Shown: positions 44,761-53,295 of the stretch, piece after piece
Layout: each line of letters opens with the position of its first letter
Position numbering within the stretch: the first letter of the stretch is position 1
Assembly: GCF_042657185.1 (NCBI RefSeq)
Contig: NZ_JBHSNN010000014.1
Origin: Ureibacillus thermophilus
Lineage (GTDB): Bacteria > Bacillota > Bacilli > Bacillales_A > Planococcaceae
DNA length: 64,000 nt
Strand: one strand, 5' to 3'
Position numbers and translations under genes: made by a program
The notes under the pieces: generated by a model
What the model saw: only the letters and a program-made list of their open reading frames with translations
Told to the model about the DNA's origin: nothing
Databases searched by the model: none

Positions 44761-45423
44761 TGAAAATAATAGGGCTAATCGGCGGAATGAGTTGGGAATC
44801 TAAGGTTGAATACTATCGAATCATCAACGAAGAAGTGAAGAAAAGATTAGGTAGTTTGCATTCGGCAAAATGTCTTTTATACAGCGTCGATTTTGAGGAA
44901 GTCGAGCGGTTCCAGTCGGAAAGTAAGTAGGAAATCTGTTAGGAAATGTGGCTTATTCATTGGAAAAAGCAGGGGCGGATTTTATTGTCATTTGTACGAA
45001 TACGATGCATAAGGTTGTAAAGTATGTGGAAGAAAAAATAAACATCCCCGTTTTACATATCGCGGATGCCACTCCAGATCAAAAGATGAAGCCTCCAGAG
45101 GGACATACACGATAAAGCAGGATTTTTATAAATCACGGATTGAATCAAACGGAATAAAAGTTTTGGTGCCGAATGAAGAAGAAAGAAAAAGGATCAATCA
45201 GATTATTTATGAAGAATTGTGTTTAGGCAAAATCCAACCATCATCAAGAGATTATTTCAAGAACGTGATTCAAAATTTAGTTGAACAAGGTTCGGAAGGA
45301 ATTATTTTGGGATGCACGGAAATTGGTTTACTAGTGAAGCAAGAGGATTCGGAAGTGCCTTTATTTGATACGGCAAAAATTCATGCAATTGAAGCGGTGA
45401 ATAAAGCAATGACCTCTCAATGA
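44761..45423 (+). pseudogene. Aspartate/glutamate racemase-family pseudogene
   Basis: The first 57 codons (MKIIGLIGGMSWESKVEYYRIINEE...) are followed by a stop at 44926-44928, where a family Trp codon has become TAG. A shifted frame then encodes GNVAYSLEKAGADFIVICTNTMHKVVKYVEE, with the first catalytic Cys. After a deletion near 45090, the rest carries TIKQDFYKSRI...ILGCTEIGLLV with the second catalytic Cys. Several lesions make it inactive. The RBS and start are still intact, so decay is recent. Confidence 0.85.
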
Positions 45424-45445
45424 GATAATGAAGATGTTAATAAAA

Positions 45446-45730
45446 AAGAAAGAGGCTGGGACATAAACAAAAAATTAAAGGGGTAGTTGAAAGGGTTTTG
45501 ATAAATATTTGATATAACTAAAAATTGATTGAAGTGACGGGGCGACTCCTGCGGGAACAGCCCGTGTCTCGAGACACCGCAGGAGCGAAGCAATGAGCTC
45601 CGAGGAGGCTCGAGCCGGGCCCGCGGAAAGCGTCCCCGGAACGGAAATCAATTTTAATAACATATCAAAAAAACATCATTTTCTCCTTGGAGAAAATGAT
45701 GTTTTTTTAGATTTGTCCCAACCTCTTTTC
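45446..45730. repeat. GC-rich intergenic repeat R2 with inverted ends
   Basis: The about 285-bp element has imperfect inverted termini (AGAGGCTGGGACA and TGTCCCAACCTCT). Its GC-rich core (45536-45650) has segments such as GGCGACTCCTGCGGGAACAG, CACCGCAGGAGCGAAG and CCCGCGGAAAGCGTCC. A perfect hairpin (AACATCATTTTCTCC/GGAGAAAATGATGTT, 45671-45703) precedes the right end. I recall similar bcr/MITE-like repeats in many Bacillaceae genomes. It lies between a dead racemase gene (plus) and potD (minus). Confidence 0.75.
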
Positions 45731-45741
45731 ATTTTTAGATG

Positions 45742-46818
45742 TTATTTAATGGACATTTTGAATTGCAAAAAGTATTCATTATATTTTCCGAGCCATTCCA
45801 AACCTAGATTTTCATATACTTCCAATCTGTTTTTAATTTCTTCAGGAGGATAGAAGCGCTCATCGTTGGCGATTTCCGGATCCATAATTTCTAATGCTGC
45901 TTTATTCGGTGTGGAGTATCCTACATATTCCGCATTTTGGGCAGCCACTTCCGGGTCGAGCATGAAGTTAATAAAAGCGTGGGCACCTTCGATATTTTTC
46001 GCCGTTTTCGGGATGACAAAGTTGTCAAACCACAAATTGGAACCTTCTTTCGGCACCGCATAGTCCAATTCTTCGTTTTCCGCCATCATATCTGCGGCAG
46101 AACCAGACCAAGTGAGAGCAACGGCTGCTTCATTATTCTCCATCATCGGAATAATCTCATCGCCGATAACCCCTTTAATATTTGGAGAGAGTTTAATGAG
46201 CTTATCTGTTGCTTTTTGCAATAGTTCTTCATCTTTTGCATTCAACGATTCCCCCATTGAGTTTAAGCCCATTCCCATAACTTCACGGGCGCTGTCCACC
46301 AAGAATACTTTGTTTTTCAATGAAGGATCCCATAAATCGTTCCATGATTCAAAAGTCAAAGGTTTTGAAAGCATGTTTGGATTATAAACGATGCCAACCG
46401 TACCCCAGAAATAAGGGATGGAATATTTATTGCCAGGATCAAAAGGCAAATCCAAATAATAAGGATCGATGTATTTTAAATTTGGGATTTTTGAATGATC
46501 AATCGGATAAAGCAAGTCTTTTTCAATCATCATTTCGATTGTATATTCAGACGGGACAGCGATATCGTAAGTTGTTCCGCCTTGCTCAATTTTTGTGAGC
46601 ATCGCTTCATTGGAATCAAAAGTTTCATAAATGACTTTAATGCCAGTTTCTTTAGTAAATTGCTTCAATAAGTCCGGATCGATGTAGTCTCCCCAGTTAT
46701 AGATTGTAATCGTATTTTTGCTTCCTTTACTTCCGGAGGCTTCCAACTGGCCAGCAACAAAATAAAGTCCGGCGCAGACGATTAAAATGGCAATGCTTAA
46801 ATTGATTAATGATCTCAT
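45742..46818 (-). CDS. potD: Spermidine/putrescine ABC transporter, substrate-binding protein
   Basis: This 358-aa extracellular binding protein has a membrane signal-anchor (residues 5-25, no proper lipobox) and the PotD fold: ITIYNWGDYIDPDLLKQFTKETGIKVIYETFDSNEAM, with an acidic and aromatic ligand pocket. It is last in the pot operon, overlapping potC by ATGA. It captures polyamines for PotABC. Confidence 0.94.
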   Translation of the reverse strand: MRSLINLSIAILIVCAGLYFVAGQLEASGSKGSKNTITIYNWGDYIDPDLLKQFTKETGIKVIYETFDSNEAMLTKIEQGGTTYDIAVPSEYTIEMMIEKDLLYPIDHSKIPNLKYIDPYYLDLPFDPGNKYSIPYFWGTVGIVYNPNMLSKPLTFESWNDLWDPSLKNKVFLVDSAREVMGMGLNSMGESLNAKDEELLQKATDKLIKLSPNIKGVIGDEIIPMMENNEAAVALTWSGSAADMMAENEELDYAVPKEGSNLWFDNFVIPKTAKNIEGAHAFINFMLDPEVAAQNAEYVGYSTPNKAALEIMDPEIANDERFYPPEEIKNRLEVYENLGLEWLGKYNEYFLQFKMSIK

Positions 46819-47618
46819 AATTTACCGACCCCCCCGTTAATCAATTTCGTGCGGCGGGTTACGAAATAATATCCAATGACAATCAGCACCGTCACGATAA
46901 ATATAATTCCGGAAAGGGCATTTACAGTCAACGAAATTCCTACACGGGCGATGGAATAAATTTCTACAGATAATGTGGAAAATCCGTTTCCTGTAACGAA
47001 AAATGTAACGGCGAAATCATCGAGTGAATAAGTGAGCGCCATAAAGAAACCGGCAAAAATGCCCGGTTTGATGTAAGGAATAATCACGCGATACATGACA
47101 TCTCTTTTTGTAGCCCCCAAATCCTGGGCTGCATCAATTAAATTCGGATTCATTTCGGATAGTTTTGGCAGCACCATCAACACAACAATCGGTATGCTGA
47201 AGGCAATATGGGAAATTAAAACAGATGCAAATCCGAGTTTAACCCCAATCATTGTAAATAGGATTAAGAAGCTTGCTCCAATCACAACGTCCGGACTGAC
47301 AATCAAAATATTATTGAGCGAAAGCAAAGTATTTCGCATTTTCCGGTTCTTGATTGATGCGATGCCAATAGCCCCTAAAGTGCCAAGAATTGTAGAAATT
47401 AAGCTTGATAATAAAGCGACGATAAGGGTATTAATTAATATCACTAACAGCCGGGAATCTTCAAAAACGGCTTCATAATGCTCCAAAGTAAAGGACTCAA
47501 AGTTGGACATGGAACCGCCGCTATTGAAGGAATAGAAAATCAAATAGAAGATAGGCGCGTATAATATAATGAATACGACAACCAGATAAATTTTTGCAGT
47601 TGTTGATAATTTATTCAT
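46815..47618 (-). CDS. potC: Spermidine/putrescine ABC transporter permease PotC
   Basis: This 267-aa inner-membrane permease has six helices and the EAA motif DAAQDLGATKRDVMYRVIIPYIKPGIFAG contacting the PotA ATPase. The start overlaps the potB stop (TAATG). It works as a heterodimer with PotB. Confidence 0.95.
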   Translation of the reverse strand: MNKLSTTAKIYLVVVFIILYAPIFYLIFYSFNSGGSMSNFESFTLEHYEAVFEDSRLLVILINTLIVALLSSLISTILGTLGAIGIASIKNRKMRNTLLSLNNILIVSPDVVIGASFLILFTMIGVKLGFASVLISHIAFSIPIVVLMVLPKLSEMNPNLIDAAQDLGATKRDVMYRVIIPYIKPGIFAGFFMALTYSLDDFAVTFFVTGNGFSTLSVEIYSIARVGISLTVNALSGIIFIVTVLIVIGYYFVTRRTKLINGGVGKL

Positions 47619-48448
47619 TATACGCGGCCTCCTTTAGTTCTTCTAGTTCTAGCAGTAAAAATCATGCTCGCAAACATGATGATAACAAGGAATACGGCAA
47701 TCGTTGAACCCATTCCCCAGTTTTGCGCCACAAGGAATTGCTGTTCAATAGCTGTACCTAATGTAATCACTTGGTTCCCTGCAATTAAGCGAGTAATCAT
47801 AAAGAGCGACAGGGCGGGAATGAATGTTACTTGAATGCCTGATTTAACTCCTTCAATTGTTAGCGGCCAAATGACACGGCGGAATGTTGTAAAAGGGGAA
47901 GCCCCTAAATCCCGCGCTGCATCCACCAATGTCGGGTTTAATTTATCCAAAGAGTTGAAAATCGGAATAATCATAAATGGTATAAAGATATAGACAGCTA
48001 CAAAGATAAAGCTGAAATCGGTAAATAAGATTTGCTGCGGTTCAATGCCAAAAACGCTGATGAAGGCATTAATCGGTCCATATAAACCGAAAATGCCGAT
48101 AAATGCATACGTTTTTAAAAGCAAGTTGATCCATGAAGGAATAATAATAAACATCAACCAAAGATATTTATGTTTCGTTTTCGTTAAGAAATATGCCGTT
48201 GGGTAGGAAACCAACAATGTAAAGAATGTGATAACAACGGCGTAAAAAAAGCTCGTGAAGGTCATTTTTAAATAAACAGGCGAGAAGAATCGTTTATAGT
48301 TTTCCAGCGTAAAATTGCCGTTTAAATCAAGCAAGGAATAATAGATGATTAAAGCGATTGGTGCAATAACGAAAAAGATAATCCAAAGAAAGTAGGGGAT
48401 AAGCGGCCCCTTAGCAACCCGGTCACGCATTTCTCTCATCATCTCCAT
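47618..48448 (-). CDS. potB: Spermidine/putrescine ABC transporter permease PotB
   Basis: This 276-aa permease has about six helices and the EAA loop DAARDLGASPFTTFRRVIWPLTIEGV. The reading frame overlaps potA by 26 nt; alternative ATGs at 48442, 48439 and 48430 leave the exact start open. It forms the membrane pore with PotC. Confidence 0.94.
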   Translation of the reverse strand: MEMMREMRDRVAKGPLIPYFLWIIFFVIAPIALIIYYSLLDLNGNFTLENYKRFFSPVYLKMTFTSFFYAVVITFFTLLVSYPTAYFLTKTKHKYLWLMFIIIPSWINLLLKTYAFIGIFGLYGPINAFISVFGIEPQQILFTDFSFIFVAVYIFIPFMIIPIFNSLDKLNPTLVDAARDLGASPFTTFRRVIWPLTIEGVKSGIQVTFIPALSLFMITRLIAGNQVITLGTAIEQQFLVAQNWGMGSTIAVFLVIIMFASMIFTARTRRTKGGRV

Positions 48449-49526
48449 AGGATTCCAATCGCTTATCGAATTCTTCTTCCGTCTCGTTTAAACGCATGAC
48501 ATGAATTGCTTCTGGTTCAAAATATAATCCGATTTCTTCGCCGACTTCTGCCTTCTTCAAAGAATGAACAAGCCATTCATTGCCATCTTTATCATAAGTT
48601 GATAATTCATAATGCACGCCGCGGAACAGTTGAGTATCCACTGTCACAACGAGTTTTCCTTTATCGACTGAAGTGATTTCCAAGTCTTCAGGGCGAATGA
48701 CAATATCTACTTTTTCGTTTGGTTTCATTCCTTTATCGACGCACTCAAAAACTTTTCCTGCAAATTGCACTTTATAATCTTCCAGCATGATTCCTTCCAC
48801 GATATTGGATTCACCAATGAAATCTGCGACAAATCGGTTGATTGGTTCATCATATATATCAACTGGGGAACCGGATTGTTGAATTTCTCCATCATTTAAT
48901 ACAAATATTTCATCGGACATCGCTAACGCTTCCTCTTGGTCGTGGGTAACAAACACAAAGGTTTTGCCAAGGCGCTGCTGCAATTCTCTCAATTCATATT
49001 GCATTTCATAACGCAATTTTAAATCGAGGGCAGATAGTGGTTCATCGAGTAAAATCACTTCCGGTTCATTGACAATTGCCCGGGCAATGGCAACCCGTTG
49101 TCGTTGCCCCCCTGACATTTCGGATATTTCCCGGTTTTCAAATCCTTCCAAGTTTACAAATTTCAGCGCTTCCCTCACACGATCTCGGATTTCTTTTTCT
49201 TTCATTTTTTTTATGCGCAAGCCGAACGCGACGTTTTCAAAAACATTCAAATGAGGAAAGAGCGCGTAGTCTTGAAACACTGTGTTTACTTGTCGTTCAT
49301 GGGCTGGAACGTTGTTGATTTTTTTTCCATTAAAATAAACGTTTCCGCTAGAAGGCTCTGTAAAACCCGCGATGATTCGAAGGATGGTTGTTTTCCCGCA
49401 ACCTGATGGCCCCAGTAGGGTATAAAACTTTCCTTTTTCCAGTTCAAAGTTGATGTTTTTTAATACAACTGTCCCATCATCATAGGATTTTGAAACATTT
49501 TCAAATTGAATAATCGTGTTACCCAT
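48423..49526 (-). CDS. potA: Spermidine/putrescine ABC transporter ATPase PotA
   Basis: This 367-aa ABC ATPase has Walker A GPSGCGKTT, Q-loop, signature MSGGQRQRVAIARA, Walker B EVILLDEPLSALD and H-loop FVTHDQ. A C-terminal regulatory TOBE domain starts at about residue 240. The start ATG 49526 has TAGGAGG 7 nt upstream; an in-frame TTG 6 nt earlier is too close to it. It energises polyamine uptake. Confidence 0.96.
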   Translation of the reverse strand: MGNTIIQFENVSKSYDDGTVVLKNINFELEKGKFYTLLGPSGCGKTTILRIIAGFTEPSSGNVYFNGKKINNVPAHERQVNTVFQDYALFPHLNVFENVAFGLRIKKMKEKEIRDRVREALKFVNLEGFENREISEMSGGQRQRVAIARAIVNEPEVILLDEPLSALDLKLRYEMQYELRELQQRLGKTFVFVTHDQEEALAMSDEIFVLNDGEIQQSGSPVDIYDEPINRFVADFIGESNIVEGIMLEDYKVQFAGKVFECVDKGMKPNEKVDIVIRPEDLEITSVDKGKLVVTVDTQLFRGVHYELSTYDKDGNEWLVHSLKKAEVGEEIGLYFEPEAIHVMRLNETEEEFDKRLESYGDDERNA

Positions 49527-49544
49527 ACTCAAGCCTCCTAAACA

Positions 49545-50087
49545 CTATAAATAAGATTCTGTTGCTACAAGAAGCAGTTGCGACTCACCATCATTGGCAT
49601 TAAAAATTTGATGATTGCTTGAAGCCTCATAATAAATTGAATTTCCCTCGCTTGCGATATACTCTTCGTCTCCCAGCACTACACGAATTCGACCCTTTAA
49701 TACGTAAATGAAAGTTTCTGCAAGAGACGGTTCAAATTGTTTATATTCTCCACCCTTTTGAAAGGTAATAATCACCGGCTCCATTTCTTTTTCATTGGAA
49801 GTAGGTATGAGCCATTTAATTTCGTATTTCTTTTCATCATCTATATAGGAAGTTTGGTCTTCTTCGCTATAGACGACTTTTTGTTCTTCCATATCATCAT
49901 CAAAAAATTCTTTCGGAGTGGAGCCTAAAACTTCTAAAATAGTAAAAAGCGTGTCAATGGAAGGGGAATTCAAATCGCGTTCAAGCTGAGAAATGTATCC
50001 TTTTGTCAGGTCTGTTCTTTCCCCAAGTTCTTCTTGGGTTAATCCTTTTTTAATGCGCAATGCTTTTATTTTTTTTCCAATTTGCAT
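49545..50087 (-). CDS. XRE-family regulator with cupin domain (PuuR-like)
   Basis: This 180-aa protein has an N-terminal Cro/C1 helix-turn-helix (KIKALRIKKGLTQEELGERTDLTKGYISQLERD, residues 4-36) and a C-terminal cupin_2 domain (about 105-180). It is first in the operon, 18 nt before potA, so it probably senses polyamines and represses the pot operon and itself. The start ATG 50087 has AAAGAGGAG 9 nt upstream; the longer ORF is unsupported. Candidate operators are at 50146-50181. Confidence 0.9.
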   Translation of the reverse strand: MQIGKKIKALRIKKGLTQEELGERTDLTKGYISQLERDLNSPSIDTLFTILEVLGSTPKEFFDDDMEEQKVVYSEEDQTSYIDDEKKYEIKWLIPTSNEKEMEPVIITFQKGGEYKQFEPSLAETFIYVLKGRIRVVLGDEEYIASEGNSIYYEASSNHQIFNANDGESQLLLVATESYL

Positions 50088-50145
50088 ATAGTAAAACTCC
50101 TCTTTAGCAACAAATAGTTTATTTTCTTTAAACATTCAGTAAGAA

Positions 50146-50181
50146 AGTTTACTATTACAAAACTTAAAGTTTACAATTACA
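50146..50181. promoter_or_regulatory. Candidate operator of the pot regulator (22-bp-spaced direct repeats)
   Basis: AGTTTACTATTACA (50146-50159) and AGTTTACAATTACA (50168-50181) differ at one base and are offset by 22 bp, two helical turns. They lie 60-95 nt before the regulator's ATG. The centre between them (AAACTTAAAGTTT) is palindromic. They are likely binding sites for the XRE-cupin protein; this is inferred. Confidence 0.5.
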
Positions 50182-50418
50182 GATAATGATTATACAGAAT
50201 TTTAGAGGGAATGCAATATTTTTTATAAAAAATTCTTTCTCATTAATGAATACCACTGGGATCAGGTTTATTTTCGCTTATTTCAGGAAAATAAAAAAAT
50301 ATATAACTATGATAAATAAAGGAAGAGTTTGTGAAATAAATTGAAATTAGCTCCTGTATTTGTTAATGTAAAAATTAGGAAAGAATCACCTTCACTATTC
50401 ATTTAGGAGGGATTTTTC
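50182..50418. other. Divergent regulator/ykuU intergenic region
   Basis: AGATAATGATTATAC (50181-50195) resembles a PerR/Fur 7-1-7 box with about 11 of 14 matching positions, a possible link to the peroxiredoxin gene, but it sits 225 nt from its start. The remainder is AT-rich with no gene. Confidence 0.35.
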
Positions 50419-50961
50419 ATGGCAGAACGTCTAGTAGGAAAACAGGCTCCGTTATTTGTATTGGATGCAGTAATGCCAGATAAAACCTTTGGAACCGTTT
50501 CTTTAGAACAAATCATGAATGAAGGGAAATGGACGATTTTATTTTTTTATCCAAATGATTTTACCTTTGTTTGCCCGACTGAAATTACCGCTATCAGCGA
50601 CCGTTATGAGGAATTTCAGGAATTAAATGCAGAAGTAATTGGCATATCAACGGATTCTTTGTATTCCCATTATGCTTGGATTAACACAGAACGTACAAAA
50701 AATGGAATTGGTCCTTTAAATTATCCAATAGCTTCAGACCGTAACCATGTTGTTTCAAGAGAATACGGGGTTTTAATAGAAGAAAAAGGTGTGGCGATGC
50801 GCGGATTATTTATTATTCATCCATCAGGTGAAATACAATATGAAGTAGTGCATCACAATAATGTAGGCCGCGATATTGATGAAGTGCTTCGTGTTTTACA
50901 AGCCCTTCAAACTGGAGGATTATGTCCGGCAAATTGGCGGCCGGGTCAATCCACATTGTAA
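50419..50961 (+). CDS. ykuU: 2-Cys peroxiredoxin YkuU-like
   Basis: This 180-aa AhpC/Prx1-type peroxidase has the peroxidatic Cys in FTFVCPTEI and the resolving Cys in the C-terminal GGLCPANW. It reduces H2O2 and organic peroxides with a thioredoxin-like donor, perhaps the YkuV protein encoded 37 nt downstream. RBS AGGAGGG. The gene pair matches B. subtilis ykuU-ykuV. Confidence 0.94.
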   Translation: MAERLVGKQAPLFVLDAVMPDKTFGTVSLEQIMNEGKWTILFFYPNDFTFVCPTEITAISDRYEEFQELNAEVIGISTDSLYSHYAWINTERTKNGIGPLNYPIASDRNHVVSREYGVLIEEKGVAMRGLFIIHPSGEIQYEVVHHNNVGRDIDEVLRVLQALQTGGLCPANWRPGQSTL

Positions 50962-50998
50962 TAAAAGGGCTTTATGAATAGATTAAGGAGGAAAATGG

Positions 50999-51451
50999 AT
51001 GAAATTGCGTTCACCATTGCCTAATTTGGATGGTGCAACGGCATGGTTTAATGGAGAAGTAAGAAGGGAAGATTTGCTGGGGGAAAAAGCAACATTAGTT
51101 CACTTCTGGTCAGTCAGCTGTTATTTATGCAAGGAAGCAATGCCTGACTTGAATCGATTGTGCGAAAAGTATAAAGACCACTTGAATGTTGTAGCAGTGC
51201 ATATGCCTCGAACGGATGAAGATCGGGATTTAATAACGGTAAAACAAATAGCAGCTGAATTGGAAATGACGCAGCCGATTTATGTGGATAATGATTATGT
51301 ATTATCAGATTTATTTGGAAATGAATATGTTCCTTCTTATTATGTATTTGACCGTTCCGGTTCCTTAAGGCATTACCAGGCTGGCGGAAAAGGGATGAAA
51401 ATGTTGGAGCAAAGATTGGAACGAATTATAGGCGTACAAGGCACCTCTTAA
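50999..51451 (+). CDS. ykuV: Thiol-disulfide oxidoreductase YkuV-like
   Basis: This 150-aa soluble thioredoxin-fold protein has the active site FWSVSCYLCKEAMPDL (C-Y-L-C). It has no signal peptide, so it acts in the cytoplasm, probably reducing the neighbouring peroxiredoxin. The cis-Pro loop is YVPSYYVF. RBS AAGGAGGAAA. A terminator overlapping the ktrC stop follows. Confidence 0.92.
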   Translation: MKLRSPLPNLDGATAWFNGEVRREDLLGEKATLVHFWSVSCYLCKEAMPDLNRLCEKYKDHLNVVAVHMPRTDEDRDLITVKQIAAELEMTQPIYVDNDYVLSDLFGNEYVPSYYVFDRSGSLRHYQAGGKGMKMLEQRLERIIGVQGTS

Positions 51452-51468
51452 TCTAGAGGTGCCTTATG
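51438..51468. terminator. Bidirectional terminator ykuV/ktrC
   Basis: AAGGCACCTCT and AGAGGTGCCTT form a perfect 11-bp stem spanning the end of ykuV and the ktrC stop codon. Confidence 0.7.
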
Positions 51469-52123
51469 TCATTGCCCGGTTGACGAAGCGGTTGATATCC
51501 ACTACAGCTCCGATGACAAGCAGCACATCGCCTAAAAGAATTTTCTCATCGGCGCCAGGAGAAATAATAATTTGTTCTCCACGTTTGATGCCGATAATAT
51601 TGATTCCATAATTGGCGCGAATGTCTAGGTCTTTAATGGAGTATCCGGCAATCCGATCATTAGATCTAATTTCCATAATTGAATATTCATCGGATAATTC
51701 CAAGTAATCGAGCACATTGTGGGACATGATATTGTTGGCAATGCGGATTCCCATATCCCTCTCTGGATGCACGATAAGATCGGCACCGATTTTATGCAAT
51801 ACTTTGGCATGATAATCATTTTGAGCTTTCGCCGTGATTTGAGGCACTCCAAATTCTTTTAAGATTAACGTCGCCAATATGCTTGCCTGAATGTCATCTC
51901 CAATTGCTACAATGACATGTTCGAAATTTTGGATGCCAAGGGATTTTAATGCCTCTTCATCGGTTGCATCTGCAATCACCGCTTGGGTAGCGATTTTTGC
52001 ATAATCTTCCACCCGTTCAGGGTCAGAATCTATTGCCATCACATCTGCCCCTAATCGCACCAATTCTTCTACAATGCTTCCTCCAAATCGTCCTAGCCCG
52101 ATGACTACAAATTCTTTTTTCAT
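51464..52123 (-). CDS. ktrC: Potassium uptake regulator KtrC (RCK protein)
   Basis: This 219-aa cytoplasmic RCK protein has an N-terminal RCK_N domain (GLGRFGGSIVEELVRLGADVMAIDSD; binds ATP/ADP) and a C-terminal RCK_C domain (about 135-219; c-di-AMP site in KtrC). It gates KtrD, which is encoded at 26851-28200. The position upstream of rnjA-type genes fits the B. subtilis ktrC-rnjA region, here separated by the sulfide cluster. Confidence 0.94.
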   Translation of the reverse strand: MKKEFVVIGLGRFGGSIVEELVRLGADVMAIDSDPERVEDYAKIATQAVIADATDEEALKSLGIQNFEHVIVAIGDDIQASILATLILKEFGVPQITAKAQNDYHAKVLHKIGADLIVHPERDMGIRIANNIMSHNVLDYLELSDEYSIMEIRSNDRIAGYSIKDLDIRANYGINIIGIKRGEQIIISPGADEKILLGDVLLVIGAVVDINRFVNRAMT

Positions 52124-52209
52124 TAGTTACCTCCATGCTTCGTTCAAACATCGATGACAATATTTTATATCACTCCGTGGATTTCCACAAATCAGGAAAA
52201 AGAAGATAT

Positions 52210-52977
52210 TTATTCTTTTATTCCAACCACTCGAATTCGCTTGTAGTCAGCAACCCAAACACCATTTTCAAAAAGGGAAGGTTTTAAGGCTGTTTCAACA
52301 TTTGCAATGATTTCGTGTTTCAACTGTTCATTAATTCCTTCAAAAAATGAGCTTGCGAACATAGCAATCCAATTTTTTAATCCATCTTCTCCTTCAAGGG
52401 GCGTTGGACGGTCAAAATGCATCGCCAATGTAACGCGGAAACCTACTTGTTCCATTAATGCTACATATTCGCCGATGCTAGGAAAATACCAAGGGGATGC
52501 AATGTCTCTTTCAATTCCTGCTTTTTTTATTTGCATAAGCAAAGCGTCAGTAATCTTTTGAACATTTCCTTTGCCGCCAAATTCTGCAACAAATCGGCCG
52601 CCTTTTTTTAAGCTAGTATAAATATTTTTCAGGGCTTTTTCGGGCTGTCTGACCCAGTGCAATACGGCATTCGAGAAAACGGCATCAAATTCATTATGAA
52701 AATCGAGTTGTGTCACATCCTTTACGTAAAATGAAAGATGCGGGTATTTCTCTTTCGCTTTGGCAATCATCTTTTCGCTTGAATCAATCCCAACAACCTT
52801 TGCTCCGGCATCCGCCATTTGACAAGCCAAATCTCCTGTTCCGCAGCCGACATCCAGTATTTTTTCCCCCTTTTTCAGTGTCAGCACCTTGACCAAACTA
52901 TCTCCAAATGCTGAAACAAAAGAATGTTTAGCATCATAAAGTGATGGATTCCATTGATCTTTCCGCATTGTGCCCAT
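52210..52977 (-). CDS. Class I SAM-dependent methyltransferase
   Basis: This 255-aa enzyme has motif I ILDVGCGTGDLACQMA, motif II VVGIDSSEKMIAKAKEKYP and FDAVFSNAVLHWV. It resembles trans-aconitate methyltransferases and UbiE-like enzymes; the substrate is unknown. The start ATG 52977 has GGAAGGAG 8 nt upstream. A longer ORF to 53163 overlaps a region without an RBS and is not used. Confidence 0.88.
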   Translation of the reverse strand: MGTMRKDQWNPSLYDAKHSFVSAFGDSLVKVLTLKKGEKILDVGCGTGDLACQMADAGAKVVGIDSSEKMIAKAKEKYPHLSFYVKDVTQLDFHNEFDAVFSNAVLHWVRQPEKALKNIYTSLKKGGRFVAEFGGKGNVQKITDALLMQIKKAGIERDIASPWYFPSIGEYVALMEQVGFRVTLAMHFDRPTPLEGEDGLKNWIAMFASSFFEGINEQLKHEIIANVETALKPSLFENGVWVADYKRIRVVGIKE

Positions 52978-53209
52978 GTAGACCACTCCTTCCATATTTA
53001 GAAAAATTATATATAAAACGATTTGAATGAAAAAATGAATGATAAGAATATTCTTTATAACTTTTTTTTCATTTAAGGATGACAAAAAAGGTCTGTAACT
53101 GCAGATGCGATCGCCGGTACACTTCCTCCAAAGCATGACATTGCATTGTTTGTCCGGTTCCAATAGAAATGGAAAACAAAACTTCGTAATTTTCTGAAAT
53201 ATTAAATAT

Positions 53210-53225
53210 TAGGGGGATTCCCCTA
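53210..53225. promoter_or_regulatory. Dyad operator upstream of SQR operon
   Basis: TAGGGGGATTCCCCTA is a near-perfect inverted repeat. A nearly identical site (inverted, 15/16) lies upstream of tauE at 58343. The -10 element TATACC begins at 53247, exactly 21 bp after the site, so the dyad centre is near -41.5. It is likely the binding site of the LuxR-type response regulator encoded at 57702-58337. Confidence 0.75.
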
Positions 53226-53246
53226 TATGTTACAAATCTCCAATCT

Positions 53247-53252
53247 TATACC
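53247..53252 (+). promoter_or_regulatory. -10 element of SQR operon
   Basis: TATACC lies 29.5 bp from the centre of the dyad. The -35 region is poor, as expected for an activator-dependent promoter. Confidence 0.55.
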
Positions 53253-53295
53253 ATGACAATAAGAGAATTACTGATGGATAAGGAAGGGGCTGAAA

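Noticed and set aside
45475..45853. ORFs on both strands across the GC-rich repeat
   Set aside because: Their coding potential comes from the palindromic GC-rich repeat; no RBS and no recognisable protein family.
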